Shown here: in pieces, positions 51,950 through 60,365 of the stretch
Position numbering within the stretch: position 1 is the first letter of the stretch
How the letters are laid out: every line of letters begins with the position of its first letter
Assembly (NCBI GenBank): GCA_003104975.1
Contig: PQAM01000001.1
Coordinates: 1-64,000, forward strand
DNA: 64,000 nucleotides
Origin: Candidatus Methylomirabilota bacterium
GTDB taxonomy: Bacteria; Methylomirabilota; Methylomirabilia; Methylomirabilales; Methylomirabilaceae
Direction of reading: 5' to 3'
Made by a program: the position numbers and the translations under genes
Notes under the pieces: model-generated
Databases searched by the model: none
Seen by the model: the letters and a program-made list of their open reading frames with translations, nothing else
Told to the model about the DNA's origin: nothing

Positions 51950-52051
51950 TTAAAGCTTCTTTTCGAGTGTTGCAGCAGTCAAGGGCAACTCCACGCACAC
52001 TTGTACCTGCCGTCGGTCGCCTGTCAGGACACAGCGAGTAGCTGCGGAGCG

Positions 52052-52228
52052 TTAGGCCGCGTCCGAAGCGTGCTCCGGTGTCCTCGCCGGACGGGAGACG
52101 ACGGGACGATCGCTGGCAGCTTCCCACTCCTTCAACATATCGAAAAGGCGGTCCAGGTCGCCGCCAGCTTGAGCCAAGAGATCGGCTCTCACACGACGGA
52201 CTTCCTCTACGATAGGATCTTGGTGCAC
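52052..52228 (-). CDS. 58-residue protein usually paired with a PIN toxin
   Basis: Begins with GTG as VHQDPIVEEVRRVRADLLAQ and continues with GGDLDRLFDMLKEWEAASDRPVVSRPAR. I recognise this kind of small helical protein as one commonly encoded right behind PIN-domain genes. Here its PIN partner (52233-52400) survives only as a C-terminal remnant, four bases upstream. It may be an orphan on its way to loss. Confidence 0.55.
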   Translation of the reverse strand: MHQDPIVEEVRRVRADLLAQAGGDLDRLFDMLKEWEAASDRPVVSRPARTPEHASDAA

Positions 52229-52232
52229 TGGT

Positions 52233-52400
52233 CTATCCCCCCATCAGCTCTTCGGGTGTACAGAGAATCGGCGCTGCGTACCCGAGCAGACGACACGCTC
52301 GCACGATGCGGGACCGACTCTCCGCATTCGCGATGTGGCGACAATTCCACGTCAAAAGATAGTCTATCCCATGCACGGTCGCGACCGCAATGTGGGCTCC
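52233..52400 (-). pseudogene. PIN-domain protein, C-terminal remnant
   Basis: The reading frame shows AHIAVATVHGIDYLLTWNCRH, IANAESRSRIV and ILCTPEELMGG, the end of a PIN-domain protein. Homology stops near 52400, where the DsbA-like gene ends (stop 52408-52410). The N-terminal ~2/3 of the PIN protein, including the first acidic residues, is missing, so it cannot be active. Confidence 0.7.
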
Positions 52401-52407
52401 GGGTTGG

Positions 52408-53475
52408 TTATTTCGTCTGCCGGCGGAGTTCGCGGTCGATGATTCTCTGAAATGCCTCCAATGGGAGGGCGCCAACGACGAGCCGCCCATTGATAAAGAA
52501 GGTCGGGGTTCCGGTAATGCCGAGGCGTGTTCCTTCCTGTACATCAGCCTGGACCGCTGCGGCATGTTTTCCACTATCCAGACAGGCGGCAAAGCTATTG
52601 TTGTCGAGCTTTAACTGCTCAGCAAATCGCTTGAAGTCCTCAATTGTCGTCTGCGCCTGCGACTCAAACAATTTGTCGTGATACTCCCAGAACTTCCCCT
52701 GCTCGCCGGCACAGCGGGCGGCCTCAGCCGCTTTTGCGGCCTTCGGATGAAGGTTCGCGATCGGGAAGTCGCGATAGGCTAACCGCACCTGTTTGGGATA
52801 AAGCCGGACGACCTCCTTCAGCGTGGCGACGACCCGACTGCAATACGGACAATGAAAATCGGAGAACTCGATAACGGTCACCGGCGCATCCTTGGGACCT
52901 AAAGTAAACGCCCCCTCCGCGCTGACGGCAACCCGGGTCGGCTCCGGCTCTTCCAGCAAGCGTTCGACCTTTGTACGTTGTTTCAAACCGGCCAGAAAGG
53001 CGCGGCGACTCTCCTGCTCCTTCTGATTTTGCAGATACTCTCGGACCCTGGGACGAAGCTGGGCTTCCTCGCCCTGTAAGCGCGCCCTGTTCTGTGTGAT
53101 AAATGCGGTGACTGCGCCATCGCCGATTTCTGGAACCTTTGATGCAACCTCTGCCTCCAAGAGTTCGTCTACTGTGATCCCCCGTCGTTTGGCCTCGAGC
53201 GTAAGAAGACGTTCTTCGATCAGTTCCTCCAGCTTTGCCTCCATGAGCTGGAATTTCTGATCTTCTAACTTGGCAAGCTGCGGGGCCAGCGCCCGCTTCA
53301 GCTCTTCCAGCGTAACCGTCTGATCACCCATCTTCGCCACCACTCCAGGCTCCACCGGTTTGGCCGCCGGCTCCACGCCGAATGCCGGCTGCTGCCACAG
53401 CACCGCCCCCACGAGGAACGCTGTACCAACGGCGGTGGCCCAACGTTCAAATCTCCTCATTCTCAGCAACGGCAT
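52408..53475 (-). CDS. SurA-N-like plus DsbA-like thioredoxin-fold protein
   Basis: The 355-residue secreted protein combines an N-terminal signal/anchor (WATAVGTAFLVGAVLWQQPAFG), a helical region like the SurA/PpiC chaperone N-domain (VAKMGDQTVTLEELKRALAPQL, EELIEERLLTLEAKRRGITVDELL) and a C-terminal DsbA-type thioredoxin domain with active site FHCPYC near residue 205, RDFPIANLHPKA and cis-Pro loop GITGTPTFFINGR. It probably handles disulfides of folding envelope proteins and could be reoxidised by a VKOR. ATG 53475 follows AAGGAG; the frame upstream is repeat-derived. Confidence 0.85.
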   Translation of the reverse strand: MPLLRMRRFERWATAVGTAFLVGAVLWQQPAFGVEPAAKPVEPGVVAKMGDQTVTLEELKRALAPQLAKLEDQKFQLMEAKLEELIEERLLTLEAKRRGITVDELLEAEVASKVPEIGDGAVTAFITQNRARLQGEEAQLRPRVREYLQNQKEQESRRAFLAGLKQRTKVERLLEEPEPTRVAVSAEGAFTLGPKDAPVTVIEFSDFHCPYCSRVVATLKEVVRLYPKQVRLAYRDFPIANLHPKAAKAAEAARCAGEQGKFWEYHDKLFESQAQTTIEDFKRFAEQLKLDNNSFAACLDSGKHAAAVQADVQEGTRLGITGTPTFFINGRLVVGALPLEAFQRIIDRELRRQTK

Positions 53476-53515
53476 GATTGGCTCCTTGTCATGAGTTAGA
53501 AAATCCTCCGCCCGA

Positions 53516-53612
53516 GTCATTGCGAGAGAGCGCAGCGATTGAAGCAATCCCACCGTTCTTCGCACTCAGGTACAGCGAGATTGCCACGCGCCCTCCGGTC
53601 GCTCGCAATGAC
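53516..53612. repeat. Dispersed palindromic repeat, family A
   Basis: GTCATTGCGAGAGAGCGCAG at one end and CGGTCGCTCGCAATGAC at the other are complementary, with GAAGCAATCCC/GCGAGATTGCC inside. It lies between the DsbA-like gene and the multicopper oxidase gene, the only family A copy found right of the terminus. Confidence 0.7.
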
Positions 53613-53672
53613 GAACCGGTGACGCGCCCGATTTTACAACAGACTGTCGTGCCCATCGGCGTACTGACGGCG

Positions 53673-55301
53673 TTAGGCCTGGACCAGAAAGTTCCGCATC
53701 ATATCCAGGTCTTCATGTTCGAGGTTGTGGCAGTGGTACAGAAATAGACCGGTATATTTGTCGAAACGCTTTAAGATGGTAATCTTTTCACCAGGCATCA
53801 CCAGTACCGTATCTTTCCAGCCATCATCGACAAACCCTTGGCTGACCGACGCATACCGTTGCTCAGACCCTGGCGCCATCTCCCGCTTGAGTACCTGGAA
53901 CGTCTGTCCATGGATGTGCATCGGATGGGCCATCATCATCGTGCGTGACCGGCGGTCTCGATTGACGAATTCCAACACCTGCAAGGTGTTCAACGGGATG
54001 ATCTCCTCGTCGACGACCCCTGTCAGTTCGAATGAGCGGCCGTTGATCCGCGGCGACATCCCCCGCATGGACAGGTGGATCGATCGGGGCTTTTTCGCAT
54101 TAGCCGCATCCTGCAGTCGGTAGCGTTGAATCGTGGAGAGGCTGCGCGGGAGGCTGAGCTGATCCTGCTCTTCCCGCGTGATACGAACCGTCAAAATGGG
54201 GTAGTCGGACCCATTGGGCAGTGTTGTGCCCATCATACCCATCATCCCGCCTCGCATGCCTCGTCCCATCCCCATCCTTCCACCCTCCCGACCTCCCATC
54301 ATACCGCCACCCATGCCCATCATGGGCATGACGCCGGAGAAGGGAGCACTGCGCAGCACAATCTCGTCGCCCACCTTTCGACCGCGGAAATCCGCCCAGA
54401 GATCCACCCGTTCGCCTGGAGCGAGCATCACATAGTTGCGGACGACCGGACTCTCCAGCAGTCCCCCATCGGTCCCGATGACCGTAAGCGGGCGTCCATC
54501 GCCCCACACCAGCTTGTAGATGCGCGAGTTCGACCCGTTATAGATCCGAAGCCGATACGCACGGGTCGCGAGAGGAAGCACAACGTCCGGTTTCCCATTG
54601 ACCAATAGTCGATCACCCAAAAACCCCATCCATCGATCATGCATGTGCCCAACGTAGCGGAACTGGTTACGGTCATCGAAACTCCGGTCCTGGATCACCA
54701 GTGGAATATCGTAGTCACCGCGCGGCAGCTCCAATGACTCCTCCTCGGCGTCCGTCACGAGGATCAGGCCGGCCATACCGTAGTAGACCTGTTCGGCCGT
54801 TCGTTTGTCGGTATGGGGATGGAACCAATAGGAACCGGCGCGATCAAGAACGGTATATTCGTAGACAGAGGTCTGGCCGCTCCGTATCTGGTGCCGTGGG
54901 TGGCCGTCGGCCTCTTCAGGTACCAGCAGGCCGTGCTGATGGATCACGCAGTCTTCCGATAGTTTGTTCCGGAAGCGAATACGGACCCTTTGTCCCTGAC
55001 GTAATCGTAATATAGGACCGAGGTAACTCCCCGGAATCTCCTCGACCGTACCCGCCGGCCCCTTGATCAGTTCACCAACAAATCTCCAGACCTTCGTCGG
55101 CCGATCCGACGAAAGAACCGGGAGTTCCGTTGTCAGGGCGGTGATCCCAATCTCGACGTCCGGATCCGTTTGAGCTTGACGGTCCTGAGCGCCCTGCTCG
55201 ACAGCCGCAAAGGCCCACTCAGGGACCACACTCGCCGCCACTGCGCCGAGGCCAAGGCACTGTAAGAGCCTTCTTCGAGAGAGATCAGTTGTCTCGCTCA
55301 T
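53673..55301 (-). CDS. Multicopper oxidase with Met/Gly-rich insert (CopA/CueO-like)
   Basis: About 542 residues. It has a Tat-type signal (SRRRLLQCLGLGAVAASVV) and three cupredoxin domains with the copper ligands IHQHGLLV and WFHPHTDKR in the first, HPMHIHGQTFQV and HCHNLEHEDLDMM in the last (type 1, 2 and 3 copper). Residues ~330-375 form a Met/Gly-rich insert with repeated MGMG, GGMM and MGRG words, as in copper-responsive oxidases such as CueO, where Met binds extra Cu(I). Likely role: periplasmic copper tolerance or metal oxidation. Its ATG overlaps the truA TGA. Confidence 0.88.
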   Translation of the reverse strand: MSETTDLSRRRLLQCLGLGAVAASVVPEWAFAAVEQGAQDRQAQTDPDVEIGITALTTELPVLSSDRPTKVWRFVGELIKGPAGTVEEIPGSYLGPILRLRQGQRVRIRFRNKLSEDCVIHQHGLLVPEEADGHPRHQIRSGQTSVYEYTVLDRAGSYWFHPHTDKRTAEQVYYGMAGLILVTDAEEESLELPRGDYDIPLVIQDRSFDDRNQFRYVGHMHDRWMGFLGDRLLVNGKPDVVLPLATRAYRLRIYNGSNSRIYKLVWGDGRPLTVIGTDGGLLESPVVRNYVMLAPGERVDLWADFRGRKVGDEIVLRSAPFSGVMPMMGMGGGMMGGREGGRMGMGRGMRGGMMGMMGTTLPNGSDYPILTVRITREEQDQLSLPRSLSTIQRYRLQDAANAKKPRSIHLSMRGMSPRINGRSFELTGVVDEEIIPLNTLQVLEFVNRDRRSRTMMMAHPMHIHGQTFQVLKREMAPGSEQRYASVSQGFVDDGWKDTVLVMPGEKITILKRFDKYTGLFLYHCHNLEHEDLDMMRNFLVQA

Positions 55302-56122
55302 GAGACGCACACCTCCTGATCCATAAGTTCCGTACGCCGAGGCCATGACGTACGATCTAACAATCGGTCCTGACTATCTCGAAACGGTTCGTAACCGACA
55401 TTCAGCAAACACAGTCCATGGGGAGAGATCGTCTTTGATGCATGATTACGATCTCGTCCTTCATGTATCGCCTTAAAGTCACACAGTCGTAGTTTTCCTC
55501 GTCCAACATCCAGCAGGGTTCCCATGATGATTCGGATCATATGGCGAAGAAATCCATCTGCGACAATATCAAAGTATACGTGATCCCCCTGCCGTGTAAA
55601 CTCGGCCGCCAAGATGGTGCGTACCGGTGATTCCGCAGATCCATGTGCGGCTTGAAACGCGCTGAAATCATGGGTACCGATCAGACCCCGGGCAGCCTGA
55701 GCCATGTCGTCGACTTCTACAGGGTATGGGACAAAGAGGCTGTATCGCCGCTCGAGCGCAGAGGGATATCGCCGCGTCAGAAGGGTGTACCGATAGCGCT
55801 TCCATTGTGCCCGCCGCTGGGCGTGAAAGTCGTCCGCCATCGTCTCTACCCGCGTCACCACAATGTCGGATGGTAAGACGCTGGTCAACGCTCGACGGAG
55901 GGTATCCGGTGGATGGTGAAACTCAGCGCGAAGGCTGGCTACCTGACCAAGGGCGTGCACGCCGGCATCGGTGCGGCCCGCGCCCATCAGGTCGATCCTG
56001 GTCCCGCAGATCCGCGCCAGAGCCTCTTGTAGGGTTCCCTGGACGGTTGGCACACCCGGTTGGACCTGCCAGCCATGATAGTCGGTCCCCTCGTATTCGA
56101 TGGTCAGTTTATACGTCGTCAT
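55298..56122 (-). CDS. truA: tRNA pseudouridine(38-40) synthase TruA
   Basis: The 274-residue enzyme isomerises uridines 38-40 in the anticodon arm. It has YKLTIEYEGTDYHGWQVQPGVPTVQG at the start, the catalytic Asp in MGAGRTDAGVHALGQVASL and FLRHMIRIIMGTLLDVGRGK near the C terminus. The product ends with a short extension beyond the usual family end that overlaps the next gene's start by four bases. Confidence 0.93.
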   Translation of the reverse strand: MTTYKLTIEYEGTDYHGWQVQPGVPTVQGTLQEALARICGTRIDLMGAGRTDAGVHALGQVASLRAEFHHPPDTLRRALTSVLPSDIVVTRVETMADDFHAQRRAQWKRYRYTLLTRRYPSALERRYSLFVPYPVEVDDMAQAARGLIGTHDFSAFQAAHGSAESPVRTILAAEFTRQGDHVYFDIVADGFLRHMIRIIMGTLLDVGRGKLRLCDFKAIHEGRDRNHASKTISPHGLCLLNVGYEPFRDSQDRLLDRTSWPRRTELMDQEVCVS

Positions 56123-56138
56123 CTTGATCCGAAAACAC

Positions 56139-56169
56139 GAACAGGAGCGCCGGTGCTGCGCTCCTGTTC
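56139..56169 (-). terminator. Terminator between asd and truA
   Basis: A perfect 12 bp stem (GAACAGGAGCGC / GCGCTCCTGTTC, 7-base loop) is followed on the minus strand by GTGTTTTC. It lies after asd, 17 bases before the truA start codon. Confidence 0.75.
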
Positions 56170-56202
56170 ACGGATTCTCTGTGACAGTCAAGGTTACACC
56201 GT

Positions 56203-57225
56203 TCAAAGGTAGCCATCGACTAACAATTCAGCAATCTGGATAGCGTTTAGGGCCGCCCCCTTTCGAAGCTGGTCTCCCACCACCCAGAGATTGAGGGCGT
56301 GATCGTTGGACAGATCGTCCCTGATTCTGCCGACATAACAATCATCCTTCCCAGCCGCAAAGAGCGGTACCGGGTAGCGGCCGGCGGCAGGTTCATCGAG
56401 GACGAGCAGCCCCGGCATCTTCGCGAGCAACTCCTTCGCCTTGTCCGCCCCGATCCTCCGTTCGGTTTCGACGTTGATCGCGACAGAATGGGCGGTAAAG
56501 ACGGGGACGCGGACGGTCGTCGGCGAGACCCCGATCGACTCATCCTCCAGGATCTTTCTGGTTTCAAAGACCAGCTTCAATTCTTCCTTCGTATAACCGT
56601 TCGGCTGAAAGACGTCGATGTGGGGGATGACGTTGAAAGCGATCTGCTGCGGAAATGCGCTGATTTCTATCGGCTGCCCGCCGGCCCAGGCCAGGGTCTG
56701 ACGCCTCAACTCCTCGATCCCCTTCGCCCCCGCGCCCGAGACCGCCTGATAGCTGGTGGCAATCACCCGCCTGATACGACCGTAGTCATGCAGCGGCTTG
56801 AGCGGCATCAGCATGACAATGGTGGTACAGTTCGGGTTCGCAATAATCCCGCGGGCCCGATAGCCGGCCAGCGCGTCCGGATTGATCTCCGGAACCACCA
56901 GCGGGATGTCGGGTTCCATCCGGAATGCGGAGCTATTATCAATCACTACTGCGCCGGCCTTGATGGCGACGGGGGCAAACTCGCGACTGCGGGTCGCCCC
57001 GGCCGAGAAGAGGGCGATCTCGATCCCCTGAAACGAATGCTCACCGAGCTGTTCGGCCTTGATCTCTTCGCCTCGGAAGATCAGGCTCTTTCCGCTGGAG
57101 CGCTCGGAGGCCAGGAGCCTCAGTTGCCGAACCGGAAAGTTTCGCTCTTCGAGCAGTCGAAGCATCGTCTCTCCGACCGCGCCGGTCGCCCCGGCAACCG
57201 CTACGTTGTAGGTTCTGTTCGCCAT
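56203..57225 (-). CDS. asd: Aspartate-semialdehyde dehydrogenase
   Basis: The 340-residue enzyme reduces aspartyl phosphate to the semialdehyde that feeds lysine/diaminopimelate, threonine and methionine. NADP-binding VAVAGATGAVGETMLRLLEE at the N terminus, the active-site Cys in NPNCTTI near residue 130, and SYQAVSGAGAKGIEEL are visible. It follows leuA by 15 bases and is transcribed with it, ending at the terminator. Confidence 0.94.
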   Translation of the reverse strand: MANRTYNVAVAGATGAVGETMLRLLEERNFPVRQLRLLASERSSGKSLIFRGEEIKAEQLGEHSFQGIEIALFSAGATRSREFAPVAIKAGAVVIDNSSAFRMEPDIPLVVPEINPDALAGYRARGIIANPNCTTIVMLMPLKPLHDYGRIRRVIATSYQAVSGAGAKGIEELRRQTLAWAGGQPIEISAFPQQIAFNVIPHIDVFQPNGYTKEELKLVFETRKILEDESIGVSPTTVRVPVFTAHSVAINVETERRIGADKAKELLAKMPGLLVLDEPAAGRYPVPLFAAGKDDCYVGRIRDDLSNDHALNLWVVGDQLRKGAALNAIQIAELLVDGYL

Positions 57226-57240
57226 CTCACGTGCGCTCCA

Positions 57241-58788
57241 TTACAGTCCACGTGGCGCCGTCGTGTCCTTCGGCGGTCGCCCGGCGCCGACAATCTTGTT
57301 GACCGCATTCAGGTACGCCCTCACACTGGCCTCGATGACGTCGGTCGAACTCCCCTTGCCGATGACGGTGTGGCCATCCACCTCCAGCTTGACGACGACC
57401 TCGCCCAGTGCGTCCTTTCCACCGGTGATCGCCCTGATCGAATAATCGGCCAGCCGCCCCTGGACCTTCGTGATCTGGTCGATCGCCTTATAGGCGGCAT
57501 CGACCGGGCCGTCACCCCAGCCCGATTCCTGGAAGATCTCGTGCTCGCGCTTGAGCCGTATGGTCGCCGTGGGAACGAGGTTGGTCCCGCTGGTAAACTG
57601 CAGGTGCTCCAGGGTATAGGTCTCACCGGCCGCGAGCGCCTCCTCCTCGACAATAGCCAACAGGTCGTCGTCGAACACCTCTTTCTTCTTATCGGCGACG
57701 ACCTTGAACCGCACAAAGGCCCGGTTGACGGCCTCCTCTGGCAGCATGACGCCCAGCTCTTCCAGCCGCTTCTTGAACGCGTGCCGGCCGGAGTGTTTGC
57801 CCAGAACCAGTCGACTCCGAGGGACCCCAACCGATTCCGGGGTCATAATTTCGTAGGTGAGCGGCTTCTGCAGCATGCCGTGCTGATGGACGCCCGCCTC
57901 ATGCGCAAAGGCGTTGGCGCCCACGATCGCCTTGTTCGGCTGAACAGGGACTCCGATGATGCTGGTGAGGAGCTTGCTGGATCGATAGATCTCCTCCGTG
58001 TTGATGCCGGTCTCGAAGTCGAGCAAATCCCTTCGCGTCCGCAGCGCCATCACGATCTCTTCCAATGAGGCGTTGCCGGCACGCTCGCCGATCCCATTGA
58101 TCGTACATTCCACCTGTCTCGCGCCGTTTCTCACCGCCTCCAACGAGTTGGCCACCGCCAGCCCGAGATCGTTATGACAGTGGCAACTGATCACCGCCTT
58201 GTCGATGTTGGGGACCCGATCAAAGAGATCCTTGATCCTGGCGCCGAACTCCCATGGGAGGCCGTAGCCGACTGTATCGGGAATATTGATGGTGGTGGCG
58301 CCGGCCTTGATCACCTCCTCGACAACCTTGCAGAGATAATCCTGCTCGCTCCGATGCGCGTCCTCCGGTGAAAACTCAACGTCATCGGTATACCGCCTGG
58401 CGTGCTTCACTGCCGTAACGGCGGCCTGCAATACCTCCTCCTGCGTCGATTTCAGCTTGTAGGTAATGTGGATCTCAGATGTCGCAATGAAGATATGAAT
58501 CCTCGCGCGATCGGCATACTGCAGCGCCTCCCATGCGCGGTCGATATCAGGTTCACGTGTCCGGCAGAGGCTGGCGATAATCGGCCCGCCCTTGACATGT
58601 TGGGCGATCGTCTTGACTGCCTCAAAGTCGTCTTCAGAGGCGATGGCAAAGCCGGCCTCAATCACGTCCACCTTTAGACGCGCCAGTTGCCGGGCCATCT
58701 CCAGCTTCTCCCGGGTATTCATGCTGCAACCCGGCGCCTGCTCGCCGTCCCGAAGCGTCGTATCAAAGATGGTGATCCGTTTCCCCAT
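57241..58788 (-). CDS. leuA: 2-isopropylmalate synthase
   Basis: The 515-residue enzyme condenses acetyl-CoA with 2-ketoisovalerate, the committed step of leucine synthesis. Visible: [22 protein letters not shown] at the N terminus, metal ligands in [18 protein letters not shown], and [22 protein letters not shown], with a C-terminal LeuA dimer/regulatory domain (~residues 390-505) for feedback inhibition. The regulatory domain argues for LeuA over short homologues such as citramalate synthase, although that activity is not excluded. Confidence 0.93.
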   Translation of the reverse strand: MGKRITIFDTTLRDGEQAPGCSMNTREKLEMARQLARLKVDVIEAGFAIASEDDFEAVKTIAQHVKGGPIIASLCRTREPDIDRAWEALQYADRARIHIFIATSEIHITYKLKSTQEEVLQAAVTAVKHARRYTDDVEFSPEDAHRSEQDYLCKVVEEVIKAGATTINIPDTVGYGLPWEFGARIKDLFDRVPNIDKAVISCHCHNDLGLAVANSLEAVRNGARQVECTINGIGERAGNASLEEIVMALRTRRDLLDFETGINTEEIYRSSKLLTSIIGVPVQPNKAIVGANAFAHEAGVHQHGMLQKPLTYEIMTPESVGVPRSRLVLGKHSGRHAFKKRLEELGVMLPEEAVNRAFVRFKVVADKKKEVFDDDLLAIVEEEALAAGETYTLEHLQFTSGTNLVPTATIRLKREHEIFQESGWGDGPVDAAYKAIDQITKVQGRLADYSIRAITGGKDALGEVVVKLEVDGHTVIGKGSSTDVIEASVRAYLNAVNKIVGAGRPPKDTTAPRGL

Positions 58789-58793
58789 CGCGC

Positions 58794-59594
58794 CTATGTT
58801 CCACCCTTCCCGCCCGCGGCCTGCTCCAGCGGCTGCGGCAGCCGTCGTTGGATCAGTGGAATCAGTCGAATCACACCGAATAACGCATACAGCGAAAAGA
58901 ACAAAAAGGCCACCAAGCTCGGCGCTGACGCAACAACCAGCACTCCCACCGTCAAACCGAACAGCAGCGCGAACGGTTGACGCTTCTTGATCTCGATCCC
59001 TTTAAGGCTGCGGTAACGGAGCCGGCTGACCATCAGAAACGACAGCGCATAGACGATCACGATCATGAGCGCGGATGTCATGCGATCGGACAACAACTCA
59101 TGCTCAAACAGGACCAGCGACGGCGACTCTCGCATGAACAGTACGAAGGAGGCAATCACCGCCGCAGCCGCGGGAATCGGGAGGCCGACAAAATAGCGCT
59201 TATCGAGTGCTTGCGTCTGCACGTTAAAGCGCGCCAACCTGAAGGCGCCGCTTGATACGAACAGTGCCGTCGGGATCACTGAGCCGAACAGCCATCCCAT
59301 TTTGGTATACGGTTTAATCGCCCACGCGTACGAGAGGATGGCCGGCGCGACGCCGAATGAGACCAGGTCTGCCAAGGAATCGAGCTGTACGCCGAACTCG
59401 CTTTGGCTGTTGGTCAACCGGGCGACCGCACCGTCAAGGCCGTCCAGGATCAGGGCCACAAGGATCGCGACCGCCGCGCGCGTGTAGTCGTCGTTGTGGA
59501 CGGCCACGATCGCGTAGACCCCGCACAGCATCCCGGTGATGGTCAGCAGACTCGGCAGCAGGTAGACCCCGCGTCGCCGTCGTCCTCTCTTCAT
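58794..59594 (-). CDS. pssA: CDP-diacylglycerol-serine O-phosphatidyltransferase
   Basis: The 266-residue membrane enzyme makes phosphatidylserine from CDP-diacylglycerol and serine. The CDP-alcohol phosphotransferase motif [31 protein letters not shown] near residue 47 has all expected Asp residues, and six to eight membrane helices follow. Its start overlaps the psd stop by four bases, forming a two-gene phosphatidylethanolamine pathway. Confidence 0.92.
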   Translation of the reverse strand: MKRGRRRRGVYLLPSLLTITGMLCGVYAIVAVHNDDYTRAAVAILVALILDGLDGAVARLTNSQSEFGVQLDSLADLVSFGVAPAILSYAWAIKPYTKMGWLFGSVIPTALFVSSGAFRLARFNVQTQALDKRYFVGLPIPAAAAVIASFVLFMRESPSLVLFEHELLSDRMTSALMIVIVYALSFLMVSRLRYRSLKGIEIKKRQPFALLFGLTVGVLVVASAPSLVAFLFFSLYALFGVIRLIPLIQRRLPQPLEQAAGGKGGT

Positions 59595-60220
59595 CGGAGC
59601 GCTCCTATCACGCTGGTTCCTCCATACACACGATCGCCGCGTTTCACAAGAATCTCCGCCCGCGCCGGAACGATAAGATCCACGCGCGATCCGAATCGAA
59701 TCAACCCGATCCGTTCGCCGGCCTCAAGCTTCTGTCCGGGGGCGACCCGGCAGACGATGCGTCGTGCGATCAGGCCGGCGATCTGTTTCACCAGCAGCCG
59801 ACCCTCCGGCGCCTTCAGCGCGATCAGATTCTGTTCGTTCTCGGTTGACGCCTCAGGCTGCCATGCAATCCGAAAGGTTCCCGGTCTATACGTCACCTCT
59901 TCGACGACCGCTGGAAACGGGGCGCGGTTGATATGGACGTTAAGAACCGACAGGAAGATACTGATCTGGGTGGCCGGTTCTCGCAACTCCGAACCGATAT
60001 AGCGCGTGACCTGAACGACGGTCCCATCGGCCGGAGACAGGATCAGCCCCTCGTCTTTCGGGATATCGCGCGTCGGGTCACGGAAAAAGAGAGCGATCGC
60101 CACCGCCACCAAAGATGTGACGCCACCGGTGATCTGCCACCCTGTCATCCAGAGGATGACCGCCAAGCCGAGGGGTGGGAGAATGAACGGCCACCCCTCC
60201 CGTGCAATCGGTATCATCAT
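59591..60220 (-). CDS. psd: Phosphatidylserine decarboxylase, short form
   Basis: The 209-residue proenzyme decarboxylates phosphatidylserine to phosphatidylethanolamine. It is of the small type II class with two N-terminal membrane segments, FFRDPTRDIPKDEGLILSPADGTVVQV, IFLSVLNVHINRAP and a C-terminal IRFGSRVDLIVP in which the GS pair marks self-cleavage giving the pyruvoyl group. Coupled with pssA downstream. Confidence 0.93.
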   Translation of the reverse strand: MMIPIAREGWPFILPPLGLAVILWMTGWQITGGVTSLVAVAIALFFRDPTRDIPKDEGLILSPADGTVVQVTRYIGSELREPATQISIFLSVLNVHINRAPFPAVVEEVTYRPGTFRIAWQPEASTENEQNLIALKAPEGRLLVKQIAGLIARRIVCRVAPGQKLEAGERIGLIRFGSRVDLIVPARAEILVKRGDRVYGGTSVIGALR

Positions 60221-60255
60221 CCACGCCGCGCCCAGAAGGTCCGTATGATGAACAA

Positions 60256-60285
60256 CTTATAGCACGGCGACGGGTCGGATCGCAA
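60256..60285 (-). promoter_or_regulatory. Promoter of psd-pssA
   Basis: On the minus strand TTGCGA (60285-60280) and TATAAG (60261-60256) are 18 bases apart, ~36 bases before psd. It lies in the 145-base gap after alaS. Confidence 0.5.
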
Positions 60286-60365
60286 GCCGACCATGTGACC
60301 ACTCCACGGCTTTCGACTCCGACTGTATTTCGTGCCGACCGCTGATGCCTGATAGCTGATTGCTC

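Noticed and set aside
56299-58068. 589-residue plus-strand frame opposite asd and leuA
   Set aside because: It spans two genes with clear catalytic motifs on the minus strand and contains none itself.
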